64,000 bases of DNA from Modestobacter marinus (GTDB taxonomy: Bacteria > Actinomycetota > Actinomycetes > Mycobacteriales > Geodermatophilaceae): the NCBI RefSeq assembly GCF_011758655.1, contig NZ_JAAMPA010000001.1, positions 3,224,001 to 3,288,000 of the forward strand, given 5' to 3'. This document shows positions 1 through 9,425 of the stretch, in pieces; the stretch's first letter is position 1; each line of letters begins with the position of its first letter. Made by a program: the position numbers and the translations under genes. A model generated the notes under the pieces. It worked only from the letters and a program-made list of their open reading frames with translations. It ran no database searches and was not told the origin of the DNA.

Positions 1-53
1 ATCCGGGCCCGGCGGCTGGTCAGGAAGTCGCGGATGTCCGAGCGGTTGTCCAC
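1..53 (-). CDS. XRE/MmyB-like helix-turn-helix regulator, N-terminus only (runs off left edge)
   Basis: Only the first 17 codons are inside the window, starting at a GTG whose first base is 53. They read [18 protein letters not shown]. This matches the opening of actinobacterial MmyB-type XRE regulators, which begin with a DNR.EIR.FL.SRRARI pattern ahead of the HTH. Members of this family often lie divergent from an oxidoreductase and are thought to control it. That is the arrangement here, with the alcohol dehydrogenase on the opposite strand 250 bp away. The rest of the protein is not visible, so its MmyB ligand-binding domain is inferred. Confidence 0.7.
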   Translation of the reverse strand, partial: MDNRSDIRDFLTSRRAR

Positions 54-185
54 GGACCCGACGTTACGTGCGGGCCGCTGCCGTGGGGGGTCGAGCTGGT
101 ACCCCCCACAGGCCCGCCCTCCCACGTGCACGCCCGCAGGCGTTCGGTGGACGTCGACACCCGCTGCGCACCGAGGAGGACGTCC

Positions 186-269
186 GTGCAGATCACCCGC
201 AGCTCCGTCGACACCGTTCCCGGCCCGGCGGACTGGTCCACCGGCGTCGTCGCTGTCGCCGTCGCCTGA
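186..269 (+). pseudogene. Remnant of a cupin protein, 27 codons
   Basis: A GTG at 186 is preceded by a strong GAGGAGGA ribosome binding site at 173-180 and opens a 27-residue frame ending in TGA at 267-269. The peptide begins [17 protein letters not shown]. That is the usual N-terminus of small actinobacterial single-domain cupins, which continue with FTGDVY and a His-rich beta barrel. Here the frame ends in a short Val/Ala run, and the barrel with its metal-binding histidines is absent. Only 35 bp separate its stop from the downstream dehydrogenase start. It is probably the stub left by an internal deletion, possibly kept as a translated leader. Confidence 0.5.
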
Positions 270-304
270 CCCACCCACCCACCCACCTGAACAAGGAGCA
301 CGTC

Positions 305-1345
305 ATGCGCGTCAACGCCTACGCCGCCCCCGCCGCCGGACAGCCGCTCGCCCCCACCACCATCGAGCGCCGGGACGTCGGCCCGAACGACGTGCTGATC
401 GCGATCACGCACGCCGGCATCTGCCACTCCGACATCCACACCGTCAACGGCGACTGGGGCCCGCAGCCCTTCCCCGTCGTCCCCGGCCACGAGATCGTCG
501 GCACCGTCGCCGAGGTCGGGCCGGACGTCACCACGCACCGGGTCGGGGACCGGGTCGGGGTCGGCTGCATGGTCAACAGCTGCGGCCACTGCGCCAACTG
601 CCGGGCCGGCGACGAGCAGTACTGCCTCGAGGGCATGGTCGGCACCTATGCCGTCACCGACCGGGACGGCAGCAGCACCCAGGGCGGCTACTCCACCCAC
701 GTGGTGGTCGACGCCGGCTTCGTCCTGCGGGTGCCCGAGGGCATCGACTCGGCGTCCGCGGCACCGCTGCTCTGCGCCGGCATCACCACCTTCTCCCCGC
801 TGCGCCGCTGGGGCGCCGGCCCGGGGAAGAAGGTCGCCGTCGTGGGCCTGGGCGGGCTCGGGCACATGGCGGTCAAGCTCGCGCACGCCCTGGGTGCGGA
901 GGTGACGGTGCTGTCGCAGTCGCTGAAGAAGCAGGAGGACGGCCTGCGGCTCGGTGCCGACGCCTACTTCGCCACCAGCGACCCGGACACCTTCAGCGAA
1001 CTGGCGGGCCGCTTCGACCTGATCGTCAACACCGTCAGCGCCGTGATCGACGTCGACGCGTACCTGTCGCTGCTGGCCGTGGACGGCGCCCTGGTCAACG
1101 TGGGCGCCCCGGCCGAGCCGCTGAGCCTGAACGCCATGTCGCTGATCGGCGGGCGGCGCACCTACGCCGGCTCGATGATCGGCGGCGTCGCCGAGACCCA
1201 GGAGATGCTCGACTTCTGCGCCGCGCACGGCATCGGCGCCGAGGTGGAGGTCATCCCGGCCGACCAGGTCAACGAGGCCTACGAGCGGGTGCTGGCCTCC
1301 GACGTCCGCTACCGGTTCGTCATCGACACCGCGACCCTGGCCTGA
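305..1345 (+). CDS. Zinc-dependent NAD(P) alcohol dehydrogenase (YahK/CAD type)
   Basis: A 346-residue medium-chain dehydrogenase/reductase that probably reduces aldehydes with NADPH in the cytosol. Catalytic zinc ligands are visible at Cys40 (GICHSD), His62 (PGHE) and Cys157 (LLCAG). The structural zinc lobe has Cys93, Cys96, Cys99 and Cys107. The Rossmann loop GLGGLG spans 181-186. Length and spacing match the cinnamyl-alcohol-dehydrogenase/YahK subfamily. The ATG at 305 is chosen because AAGGAG at 293-298 precedes it by 6 bases. It lies downstream of a cupin stub and a divergent XRE regulator, and ends at a shared hairpin with msrA. Substrate is unknown. Confidence 0.93.
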   Translation: MRVNAYAAPAAGQPLAPTTIERRDVGPNDVLIAITHAGICHSDIHTVNGDWGPQPFPVVPGHEIVGTVAEVGPDVTTHRVGDRVGVGCMVNSCGHCANCRAGDEQYCLEGMVGTYAVTDRDGSSTQGGYSTHVVVDAGFVLRVPEGIDSASAAPLLCAGITTFSPLRRWGAGPGKKVAVVGLGGLGHMAVKLAHALGAEVTVLSQSLKKQEDGLRLGADAYFATSDPDTFSELAGRFDLIVNTVSAVIDVDAYLSLLAVDGALVNVGAPAEPLSLNAMSLIGGRRTYAGSMIGGVAETQEMLDFCAAHGIGAEVEVIPADQVNEAYERVLASDVRYRFVIDTATLA

Positions 1346-1393
1346 CCCCGCGCCGCCCCGCCGGGCCACGGGTGGCGGTCCACGCGTGACAGT

Positions 1394-1427
1394 GCGGCCG
1401 ACCCGACGAGGAGGTCGGGTCGGCCGC
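1394..1427. terminator. Bidirectional hairpin terminator
   Basis: A perfect 14-bp stem (1394-1407 with 1414-1427) closes a 6-base loop. It lies between the convergent stops of the alcohol dehydrogenase (1345) and msrA (1439). There is no U-tract, as is common in high-GC actinomycetes. Confidence 0.8.
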
Positions 1428-1438
1428 CGTCACCGTGC

Positions 1439-1951
1439 TCAGGCGGTGTGCGCCTCGCGGCGGGGGAGGACCCAGTCCGGCCGCACGAAGTGGCAGGTGT
1501 AGCCGAACGGGATCTTCTGCAGGTAGTCCTGGTGCTCCTCCTCGGCCTGCCAGAAGTCGCCGGCCGGCTCCACCTCGGTGACGACCTTGCCCGGCCAGAT
1601 GCCCGAGGCGTCGACGTCGGCGATGGTGTCCAGGGCGACGCGCTGCTGCTCCTCGGACGTGTAGTAGATCGCCGAGCGATAGCTGCGGCCGACGTCGTTG
1701 CCCTGCCGGTCCTTGGTCGAGGGGTCGTGGATCTGGAAGAAGAACTCCAGCAGCTCGCGGTAGGAGATCACCGCGGGGTCGAAGACGATCTCGACGGCCT
1801 CGGCGTGGTCACCGTGGTTCCGGTAGGTGGCGTTGGGGGTGTCGCCGCCGGAGTAGCCGACCCGGGTGGAGATCACCCCGGGGCGCTTGCGCAGCAGGTC
1901 CTGGGCGCCCCAGAAGCAGCCCCCGGCGAGGATCGCGGTCTCAGTGCTCAA
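1439..1951 (-). CDS. msrA: Peptide-methionine (S)-S-oxide reductase MsrA
   Basis: A 170-residue cytosolic repair enzyme that reduces the S epimer of methionine sulfoxide using thioredoxin. The catalytic GCFWG motif lies near the N-terminus, with Cys12 as nucleophile. Family blocks follow: GYSGG, the [10 protein letters not shown] stretch and FFQIHDPT-like [16 protein letters not shown]. The only other visible cysteine is in GYTCHF near residue 153, a likely resolving cysteine. The start is a TTG at 1951, supported by GAGGAGAG seven bases upstream; no ATG or GTG fits better. The gene stands alone, convergent with the dehydrogenase and separated from it by a strong hairpin. Confidence 0.95.
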   Translation of the reverse strand: MSTETAILAGGCFWGAQDLLRKRPGVISTRVGYSGGDTPNATYRNHGDHAEAVEIVFDPAVISYRELLEFFFQIHDPSTKDRQGNDVGRSYRSAIYYTSEEQQRVALDTIADVDASGIWPGKVVTEVEPAGDFWQAEEEHQDYLQKIPFGYTCHFVRPDWVLPRREAHTA

Positions 1952-2018
1952 CGTGTCTCTCCTCTTCGTTCGGACGTCGTTGCCACAACACCGCCGCGGG
2001 CGTCCGTGTTTCCCGGCC

Positions 2019-2498
2019 TCAGTCCTCGATGACGTCCAGGCCCTGCTCGCGCAGCCGCGCGAGGCTCTCCAGCATGCCGGTCAGCGTCGCCGGGTCGTGC
2101 CCGGTCCAGTCCTCCAGCTCGCGGACGACGCGCAGCGGGTGACGCGTGCGGTAGGAGCGCGTCGGGTTGCCGGGGAACCGCTTGTCGGTCACGTTCGGGT
2201 CGTCCTGGAAGGGGCCCAGCGGCTCCACGACGTAGACGTGCCCCCGCTCCTCGGTCCCGGCCAGCGCCGTGGCCAGCTCCGCACCCCAGACGGCGGTCTC
2301 GACGGCCGCGGTGAAGTAGACGTGGTTCGACACCCGCCCCTGCTGGAAGTTCGAACCCCGGCCGGGCACGAGCTCGGTGCCTGGGTCGAGCGTCGCCTTG
2401 GTGCCGTGGAAGAAGGGGCCCGCGACGTGGCCGCAGTCCTCGTAGGTCACGGCGCGGCGCTCCCCGCCGTCCGCGGCCGACTCCGGGTCAGAGGTCAT
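2019..2498 (-). CDS. arr: NAD+-rifampin ADP-ribosyltransferase Arr
   Basis: A 159-residue enzyme of the Arr family, which inactivates rifamycins by ADP-ribosylating the ansa-chain hydroxyl with NAD+. Family signatures are visible in order: [63 protein letters not shown] and PLRVV. The HGTK and YFTA pieces carry the NAD-pocket residues. The N-terminus is about 20 residues longer than the shortest Arr proteins. The ATG at 2498 fits best, since upstream in-frame sequence looks non-coding. It lies downstream of msrA's promoter side with no partner gene. Sequence match to the family is strong; resistance in this host is inferred. Confidence 0.93.
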   Translation of the reverse strand: MTSDPESAADGGERRAVTYEDCGHVAGPFFHGTKATLDPGTELVPGRGSNFQQGRVSNHVYFTAAVETAVWGAELATALAGTEERGHVYVVEPLGPFQDDPNVTDKRFPGNPTRSYRTRHPLRVVRELEDWTGHDPATLTGMLESLARLREQGLDVIED

Positions 2499-2622
2499 GG
2501 TGCTCCACTCTGCCCCGCTTCCCGGCCCGGCGGTGAGCCGGTGACGCCGGCTGTGGTCGTTCCCGGGTGACCCGGCGGTCCCGGTGGTGGAGGCCACCGG
2601 GATCGCCGGGCAAGCGCGGGGG

Positions 2623-4260
2623 TCAGGGGATGTCGGCCTCCTTCGCCTGGCGGATGAGCTCGTAGGCGTCGTAGTAGGTCAGGAAGCCGGCCGCCTGGAG
2701 CTCGACCACGTTGTCGGTCACCTGCGTGACGTAGTCGCGGTGGCTGCTGTACAGCTCGTCCAGCCGGGCCTGCTCGAAGGGCACCTCGTAGCCGGCGATG
2801 AAGCAGAACGAGGCGCCGGTGGCCGTGCCGAACCACGTGCTGGTGGGCACGTCGACGAACGGTGAGCGCAGCCCGCCCAGGACGTTGCCGAACTCGTCGA
2901 GCACCGGCTCGCCGCGCTCGACGACGATCGGGTTGGACCGGGGCGGTGCCACGCCGTCACGCACCCAGCGGTCGAGGTTGTCCAGCGCCGCGTTGAAGTG
3001 GATGGAGCTGGGGAACCGGCTCCGCGGTCCCTCGTTGCAGGCCTGCGGTGGCACCTCGCGACCCGCGGCCACGATGTCCGCCGAGGACGCCGAGTAGTAC
3101 AGCTCGAAGGGCGTGGCGTGCCCGGCGCCGGCCATCTCGTAGTGGCGGAACTGGTCGGGGGCGACGTCGCTGTCGGGGCGGCGCGAGCCGATCCCGCGCA
3201 GGTAGTCCGACTGGGACATCACCTGGACGACCGGCACGCCGATGCCGTAGAGGTCGCGCCGCGGGTCGTCCACCGGGGGCGCCGGCTCGCACTGGTTCAT
3301 CGGGTAGGCGCCGGCGAACCCGCCACCGGCGACACCGACCAGGTAGGCGTCGTAGGTGGGCGCACCCTGCTCGGCGACCACCAGCGGGTGGATCGCCTTC
3401 ATGTAGTTGACCAGGTAGCCGCCGGTCTGGGAGTAGCCGAAGCCGTACGCGCGCTCGACCGCCGTTCCGCCGGTGCCGTAGGTCAGCGGGTTGGAGGCCT
3501 CGTCGCTGCGCAGCCAGTTGCCGACCTGGGTGTAGATGTCCCACACCAGCCCGTTCTCGGTGGCCTGGGTGGTGTCGGCCGGCAGCGGCGTCGGCTCGGT
3601 GGCCGGGTCCGCGTCGGCGTCGACGACGGAGCAGTTGGCCGGGTCGTCGACGGGCAGGGGGTTGGCGAAGGAGAGGGACCCGTACCGCTCGGCGTCGAAG
3701 GTCTTCAGGGCGTCGACGGCGACCGGCTTGGCGGTGATGCCGATCCACGCGTCGCCGTTGTCGATCATCTCCTCGCGGGCCAGCGCCCAGCCGATGTTGA
3801 GGTCGAACAGGTTCGAGGGGTTGAGCATCTCGACGACGACGGTGCCGCTGAACTCGCCGGCGTCGGCGGGACGGCGCACCAGCACCCGGGTGGTGTACGG
3901 CGCGTCCGCGGTGCGGACCACGGCGGGGGCGTCCTCCGGCCAGCTGTAGACGTTGGACGTGCCGCTCACCAGGAACTCCTCCTCGGTGTACCCGACGGCG
4001 CCGAGGTCCTCGGGCACCTCCTGGTAGGCGGCGCCGCCGAAGGGGTGCGACTCGTCGCTGACCGGCAGCGGGTCGCTCACCTGCGGCAGCGGCCCCTCGG
4101 TGCGTTCCACGCCGCCCTCGGCCGGGGTGGTCACCGGCTCGGGGGCGGGGGCAGCGACCGCGGAGGCGGTGGCGCCCCACGAGGCGGTGACCAGACCCGC
4201 GACGAGCAGGCCCCGTCCGACGGCCCGGGCGCGTGGTGGGGAGGAGGTGGTGCGGTGCAT
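2623..4260 (-). CDS. Secreted alpha/beta hydrolase (Abhydrolase_10-type)
   Basis: A 545-residue exported protein. Residues 1-37 form a signal sequence with an Arg-rich n-region, a hydrophobic core and an ASA-VAA-like cleavage site. The mature part resembles the large alpha/beta hydrolase-domain family of unknown substrate. The nucleophile elbow GYSQTG puts the serine at about 277. A likely acid follows in MSQSDYLRG and a His in AGAGHATPF. Start at ATG 4260. It has no operon partner: arr is downstream and the divergent VanZ-VanY gene begins 467 bp away. Substrate is unknown; ester or carbonate cleavage is only inferred from the fold. Confidence 0.85.
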   Translation of the reverse strand: MHRTTSSPPRARAVGRGLLVAGLVTASWGATASAVAAPAPEPVTTPAEGGVERTEGPLPQVSDPLPVSDESHPFGGAAYQEVPEDLGAVGYTEEEFLVSGTSNVYSWPEDAPAVVRTADAPYTTRVLVRRPADAGEFSGTVVVEMLNPSNLFDLNIGWALAREEMIDNGDAWIGITAKPVAVDALKTFDAERYGSLSFANPLPVDDPANCSVVDADADPATEPTPLPADTTQATENGLVWDIYTQVGNWLRSDEASNPLTYGTGGTAVERAYGFGYSQTGGYLVNYMKAIHPLVVAEQGAPTYDAYLVGVAGGGFAGAYPMNQCEPAPPVDDPRRDLYGIGVPVVQVMSQSDYLRGIGSRRPDSDVAPDQFRHYEMAGAGHATPFELYYSASSADIVAAGREVPPQACNEGPRSRFPSSIHFNAALDNLDRWVRDGVAPPRSNPIVVERGEPVLDEFGNVLGGLRSPFVDVPTSTWFGTATGASFCFIAGYEVPFEQARLDELYSSHRDYVTQVTDNVVELQAAGFLTYYDAYELIRQAKEADIP

Positions 4261-4727
4261 GGCGACTCGATCCTGTGGTCGGTCCGGGGCGTCGTTGCCC
4301 CGGGTCTCTCCAGGGGCCCACGGCGGTGTGGGCCCGCCGACCCGGAGGCGCTGGCGTCCGGATCGCTGCGGTGCGGACGGCTCCTTCCCGGACGACGTGC
4401 GGCACGGCCGGACGGCGGGACGGCCGGGTCCGGTTCTCCCCGCCCCGGTCTCCGCGTCGAGCGACCCGGCGGCGGCAGGAACGCCCGTCACCGAGGTGTG
4501 ACACAACGTGCACCCCATCCCGCCGCTCGGCAAGTGCTCGCGCGGACACGCCGGGACGCCGCCCCGGCGCGTCCCGGGCCGAGGGGCTGCGGTGGCACCC
4601 GGCGGAGTGCACGTGTCGTCCGTGTATGCGGACGCGGAGACGCTGGGGCAACCGGCGGCCGGCTGCAGTGGACCCGTCCACCCGTCCCCGACCCGCGCCG
4701 GCGCCGCCGGGCGGTGAGGAGTCCGCC
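4261..4727. other. Divergent intergenic region, 467 bp
   Basis: The region lies between the secreted hydrolase (minus) and the VanZ-VanY gene (plus) and should hold both promoters. I see no convincing gene: the frames open here are GC-skew artefacts without ribosome sites. A small inverted repeat (6-bp arms at 4617-4622 and 4629-4634) could be an operator. A good Shine-Dalgarno, GAGGAG at 4716-4721, belongs to the downstream gene. Confidence 0.5.
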
Positions 4728-5783
4728 ATGACGCCCACCCACCACCCGACTCGACTCCGAGACCGCCGGGCACCCGGGACGCCACGACCGGGACGCCTCG
4801 GGCTGGCCACGGTGGCGGTGCTGCTCGCGGTCGGCTGGGCCACGCTCGGCCCGGCCTGGCTCGTCGCCGACGCGCGGCGCGCGGTGGTGGCCGGGGTCGA
4901 GGTGCTCGCCGCGCCGTGGCCGGGCAGCGTGCACCGGGCCGAGATCGAGGCGCTGGCGAACGTGCTGCTCTTCGTGCCGGTGGGTGCGCTGGCCGCGCTG
5001 TTCCTCCGGCGCTGCGGCCCCGTGCTGCCGGTGGCGCTCGGCGCCGCCGGGTCGGTGCTGGTCGAGCTGGTGCAGTCCGCGCTGCCCGGCCGGGTGCCCG
5101 ACGTCGTCGACGTGGCCGCCAACACGACGGGCACGGTCGCTGGGGTCGCGCTCACCGCCGTGGCCCTGGCTGCGCTGCGCCGTCCCGGGCGGGCGCGGGC
5201 GCGGCGTCTCCGGCGGGGGCTGCTCCTCCTGCTGGTCGCCGCACCCCTGCTGGTGGGTGTGGCCGGCTGTTCGTCCAGTCGCCCCGTCGCTGCTGCCGGT
5301 CCCCCCGACCGGGTGGACACCGGCACGCGGGCCGGAGGCGCCGTCACCGTCGCGGACGGCTACGTGGCCGACGGCGAGGAGCTGTCGGCGTTCGCCGACG
5401 TCCCGGCCGTCACCGGGCTCGACGGCGCGCTGCGCACCGCCGTCCAGGACGCCGCCCGGGACGCGACGGCCGACGGGGTGGACTTCCACGTCTCCAGCGG
5501 GTGGCGCAGTGCTGCCTACCAGCAGTCGCTGTTCGACGCCGCGGTCGCGCAGTACGGCAGCGCCGAGGCGGCCCGGCAGTGGGTGCTCACGCCCGAGGAG
5601 TCCTCCCACGTCACCGGCGACGCCGTGGACATCGGCCCCACGGACGCGATGAGCTGGCTCGCCCAGCACGGGTCGGACTACGGCCTGTGCCAGACCTACG
5701 GCAACGAGATGTGGCACTTCGAGCTGGCCGTCGAGCGCGGTGGCCAGTGCCCCGCGCCGGCCGCCGACCCCACCGCCGGCTGA
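4728..5783 (+). CDS. VanZ-VanY fusion: membrane VanZ domain plus D-Ala-D-Ala carboxypeptidase
   Basis: A 351-residue protein in two parts. Residues 25-150 look like VanZ: membrane segments, NVLLFVPVGA at 79-88, VELVQ at 112-116 and the polar RVPDVVDVAANTTG stretch. Residues 163-181 form a second signal-like helix ending in a lipobox, VAGC with Cys181. Residues 205-345 are an M15/VanY peptidase: SSGWRS at 256-261, zinc ligands His294, Asp301 and His330, catalytic Glu327 in EMWHFE. VanY trims the terminal D-Ala of peptidoglycan precursors outside the membrane. ATG 4728 has GAGGAG six bases upstream. No internal start with a ribosome site precedes the lipobox. A VanRS-like system follows at once. 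Confidence 0.88.
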   Translation: MTPTHHPTRLRDRRAPGTPRPGRLGLATVAVLLAVGWATLGPAWLVADARRAVVAGVEVLAAPWPGSVHRAEIEALANVLLFVPVGALAALFLRRCGPVLPVALGAAGSVLVELVQSALPGRVPDVVDVAANTTGTVAGVALTAVALAALRRPGRARARRLRRGLLLLLVAAPLLVGVAGCSSSRPVAAAGPPDRVDTGTRAGGAVTVADGYVADGEELSAFADVPAVTGLDGALRTAVQDAARDATADGVDFHVSSGWRSAAYQQSLFDAAVAQYGSAEAARQWVLTPEESSHVTGDAVDIGPTDAMSWLAQHGSDYGLCQTYGNEMWHFELAVERGGQCPAPAADPTAG

Positions 5784-5902
5784 CCGGGTGGTCCCGCACA
5801 GCGAGCCGGCCAGCGTCGTCGCCGCCCGGCAACTGGCCGTCGAGGCCCGGGAACGCCGCCGGGTGCCCGCCCGGCGCGGTCGCCCCCGACCCGGCACGCG
5901 CG

Positions 5903-5923
5903 GCGATACGCCGCCGATACGGC
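5903..5923 (+). promoter_or_regulatory. Direct-repeat operator candidate ahead of the response regulator
   Basis: CGATACG occurs at 5904-5910 and again at 5915-5921, exactly 11 bp apart, about one helical turn. Direct repeats with this spacing are typical of OmpR/PhoB-type response regulator sites. It lies 20-40 bp upstream of such a regulator's start, so autoregulation is plausible. A TACCCT element at 5932-5937, just before the ATG, could be a -10 box for a nearly leaderless mRNA. Confidence 0.45.
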
Positions 5924-5943
5924 GGGCTCCCTACCCTCGCCCC

Positions 5944-6641
<698 letters not shown>

Positions 6642-6645
<4 letters not shown>

Positions 6646-7739
6646 GCGCCCGGCTGCGGCTGACCCTCAGCTACGCCGGCTACCTGTTCGTGGCCGGCTG
6701 CGGCACCGTCGCGCTGCTGGCCTACGTCCTGCACTTCGTCCCCGACGGCAACCTCAGCGACGAGCGGGGCCGCCCCGTCCCCGACCGCAGCGACCTGCTG
6801 GACGCCCTGCTGCCGAAGCTGGCGGTGGTGCTCGCGCTGCTGGCGGTGCTCGGGCTGGTGGGGGGCTGGCTGCTCGCCGGCCACATGCTGCGTCCGCTGC
6901 AGCTGATCCACGCCGTCGCGCAGCAGGTCGCGGCCGGCTCGCTCGCGCACCGGGCGCACCTGCGCGGCACCCGCGACGAGTTCCGGGAGCTCGCGGACAC
7001 CTTCGACACCATGCTCGACCGGCTCCAGGCCTCCTTCGACGAGCACCGGCGGTTCGCCGCGAACGCCTCCCACGAGCTGCGCACCCCCTACGCCGTCGAA
7101 CGGGCCATGCTCGACGTGGCGCTGGCGGACCCCGATGGCGTCGACGTCGGGCGGCTGCTGCGCCGGCTCGACGAGACCAACCGCCGCGGCACCGAGACGG
7201 TGGAGGCGCTGCTCGCCCTGACCGCCCTCGACCAGGGCCGGCTCCCGGTCCGCACCCCGGTGGACCTCGCCGAGCTCACCGCCGGTGTCGTGTCCGACCT
7301 GGGGGCGCTGGCCGACGAGGCCGGGCTCACCGTCTCCACGGAGCTGGGGGAGGGCGACCTGGACGGTGTGCCCGCGCTGGTCCGTCAGCTGGTGACCAAC
7401 CTGGTGCTCAACGGCATCCGGCACAACACCGGACCGGGCGGTCGCGTCCACGTCACGACCGGGACGACGGAGGCGGGCACGGCCGAGCTGCGGGTGGTCA
7501 ACACCGGCCCGGTGGTCGCCCCGCACCTGGTGGCCACGCTGGTCGAGCCCTTCGTCCGGGGCGTGGGGCGGACGTCGCCCGGTGGCTCCCGGCGCGGCGA
7601 CCCCGTTCCGCCCGGCAGCGGGCTCGGCCTGGCCATCGTGGCCCGCGTGGCCGAGGTCCACGGTGCGGACCTCCAGCTGTCCGCGCCGCCGGACGGCGGC
7701 CTCAGCGTGCGGGTCGTGTTCCCGGCGCCCGGGGGATGA
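6642..7739 (+). CDS. Membrane sensor histidine kinase (VanS-like)
   Basis: A 365-residue kinase partnered with the preceding response regulator. Transmembrane helices lie at about 13-33 and 60-83 around a short extracellular loop. A HAMP linker follows, then the H-box FAANASHELRTP with phosphoacceptor His144. The ATP-binding domain shows the N-box (NLVLNGIRHN) near 252-261 and a G-box GSGLGLAIV near 325. The GTG start at 6642 overlaps the regulator's TGA, so translation is coupled. The extracellular loop is only about 27 residues, so a bulky ligand domain is absent; sensing within the membrane or of the cell wall is likely. Linking it to glycopeptide or D-Ala signals is inference. Confidence 0.92.
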
Positions 7740-7778
7740 CGGTCCGGTACGGGGCTCCCGGCCGGGTGGGCAGCGGCC

Positions 7779-7982
7779 TCAGACCGCGACGGCGGTGCCG
7801 CAGATGCCGCAGACCTCCAGCTGCCGGCGCTTCCAGCGCGCGACCGGCACGAAGAACAGCGAGAACTGCCGGTACTGCCGCACGCGGGCCCACCGGGAGG
7901 TGTTGTGGCAGTTCGGGCAGGTCCGGGTCTCGCCCGGGCCGAGCTCCTTGCGCTTGGTACCGAAGCCGAAGAGGAAGAACAT
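7779..7982 (-). CDS. Small zinc-ribbon protein (zinc_ribbon_15-like)
   Basis: A 67-residue protein beginning MFFLFGFGTK, a hallmark of a conserved actinobacterial zinc-ribbon family of unknown function. Two CxxC knuckles are visible: Cys22/Cys25 (CPNC) and Cys58/Cys61 (CGIC). Between them is a basic, aromatic segment. The protein probably binds one zinc ion and may bind nucleic acid or a protein partner, but no function is established. It stands alone, convergent with the kinase gene (40 bp away). No strong ribosome site is seen upstream of ATG 7982. Confidence 0.83.
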   Translation of the reverse strand: MFFLFGFGTKRKELGPGETRTCPNCHNTSRWARVRQYRQFSLFFVPVARWKRRQLEVCGICGTAVAV

Positions 7983-8174
7983 CCGGTCAGCGTAGGGAGC
8001 AGCTCACCGGACCGACGCCGTCCGGCGAACGCACGGGGCACCGTCCGGCCGCCGGTGGTCGTACCCGAGGGCGCGTGCGGCGCGGATACCGTGTCCTCCT
8101 CCCGAGGAGACGAGACCACCCGTGACCCGCTGGCCGCCCTGCCGTGCCGCCCACCGTCGTGAGCGACGGGACGC

Positions 8175-9425
8175 ATGTGCCCGGTCCCGCCCGGTCGCGT
8201 CGCCGCACACCCCGACCCCGTGACCGCGCCGCGATCGCACTGGGACGTGGTCGTCGCCGGTGCCGGGCCGGCCGGGCTCTCGGTGGCCGCCGCCTGCGCC
8301 GCACGGGGGATGGGCGTGGTCGTGGTCGCCCCGCACCTGAGGCCGTGGCCACAGACCTACGGCATGTGGGCCGACGAGCTCGACGCCGTCTCCGCGACGC
8401 TGCTCGGTGGTCCCGCTTCCCGCACGCCGCCGCTGGGCCGGCGGTACCCGGTCACCGTGGTCCGCACCACCGCCGGGGAGCGGGACATCGGTCGCGGCTA
8501 CGCCCGGCTGCACAACGACGTCGTGCACGGCCTCCTGCTCGATCAGCTGCGCGCCGGTGGTGGGGAGACCCGCCGGGGATCGGTCGCCGCCGTCCACCAG
8601 GACGCCGCCGGCCAGGTCGTGACGCTCGCCGACGGCACCACCCTCACCGGCCGGACGGTCGTCGACGCCCGCGGCGGCGGCCCGGGCAGCGCCCAGCAAC
8701 GGGCCTGGGGGGAGCAGGTCACCGGGGACCTCGCCGGCCTGGTCCCCGACGGCGGCGCGCTGCTGATGGACTGGGCGGCGCTGCGCGAGGACGGCGTCGC
8801 GCAGCCGCCCGCCTTCCTCTACGGCATGGCCCTGGACGACGGCACGACCCTGCTGGAGGCCACCTCCCTGGCCGCCCGCCCGCCGGTGGCGCTGCCCCAC
8901 CTGCGCGACCGCCTGCACCGGCTGGTCGCCGACGCCGGGCTGCGCATCGTCGACCGACCCGAGCGGGTGGCCATCCCGCTGGACGCCGCCGTCCGACGAT
9001 CCGCCGGCGTGCCCGTCGGGGCGGCAGCCGGGCTGGTGCACCCGGCGACCGGGTACAGCGTCGCCGCCTCGCTGCGGGCCGGCGGCACCGTCGCCGACGC
9101 CCTGCTGGCCGGCGCCGACGCGGCCGCGGTGCGGGCGCTGGTCCGCGGCGCCCGGCAGCGCGCGAGCCTCGGCCTGCTCGGGCTCGGGCGGGAGGTGCTC
9201 CTCGAGCTGGACGAGGCGGAGACCGACACCTTCTTCCAGACCTTCTTCAGCCTCCCGGAGTCCGCGTGGGTGGCCTACCTCGACGTGGGCTCCGCCCCGA
9301 CGTCCATCGCGGCCGCGATGCTGCGGGTCGCCCGGGCGCTGCCACCCGCGGCCCGGCGCACCCTCGTCTCCACCGCCGTCCGCACCGTGCTGCGTGCCAC
9401 GCCCGCCGGTCCGGTCAGGGGATGA
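8175..9425 (+). CDS. crtL: Lycopene beta-cyclase family flavoprotein
   Basis: A 416-residue FAD-dependent cyclase of the actinobacterial CrtL/CrtY type, converting lycopene ends to beta-ionone rings at the membrane. The dinucleotide-binding loop GAGPAG is at 29-34. The family block around MWADELD follows it. Near the C-terminus is the FFQTFFSLPESAWVAYL stretch typical of lycopene cyclases. ATG 8175 is used, but a GTG at 8220 would give 401 residues and place the Rossmann fold closer to the N-terminus; neither has a strong ribosome site. No other carotenoid gene lies in the window, so the pathway must be elsewhere. Its 3' end overlaps the convergent SDR gene by 11 bp. Confidence 0.82.
   Translation: MCPVPPGRVAAHPDPVTAPRSHWDVVVAGAGPAGLSVAAACAARGMGVVVVAPHLRPWPQTYGMWADELDAVSATLLGGPASRTPPLGRRYPVTVVRTTAGERDIGRGYARLHNDVVHGLLLDQLRAGGGETRRGSVAAVHQDAAGQVVTLADGTTLTGRTVVDARGGGPGSAQQRAWGEQVTGDLAGLVPDGGALLMDWAALREDGVAQPPAFLYGMALDDGTTLLEATSLAARPPVALPHLRDRLHRLVADAGLRIVDRPERVAIPLDAAVRRSAGVPVGAAAGLVHPATGYSVAASLRAGGTVADALLAGADAAAVRALVRGARQRASLGLLGLGREVLLELDEAETDTFFQTFFSLPESAWVAYLDVGSAPTSIAAAMLRVARALPPAARRTLVSTAVRTVLRATPAGPVRG

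Noticed and set aside
270-286. CCCA tandem run (cccacccacccaccc) before the alcohol dehydrogenase
   Set aside because: Only four short units; not enough for a functional repeat claim.
20-1369. Long open frame on the minus strand across the alcohol dehydrogenase gene
   Set aside because: Composition artefact of the opposite coding strand: Asp/Gly/Val/Arg-rich, no family pattern, no ribosome site.
2957-5347. 796-residue minus-strand frame over the secreted hydrolase and VanZ-VanY genes
   Set aside because: Overlaps two well-supported genes and reads as Arg/Pro/Gly repeats without motifs.
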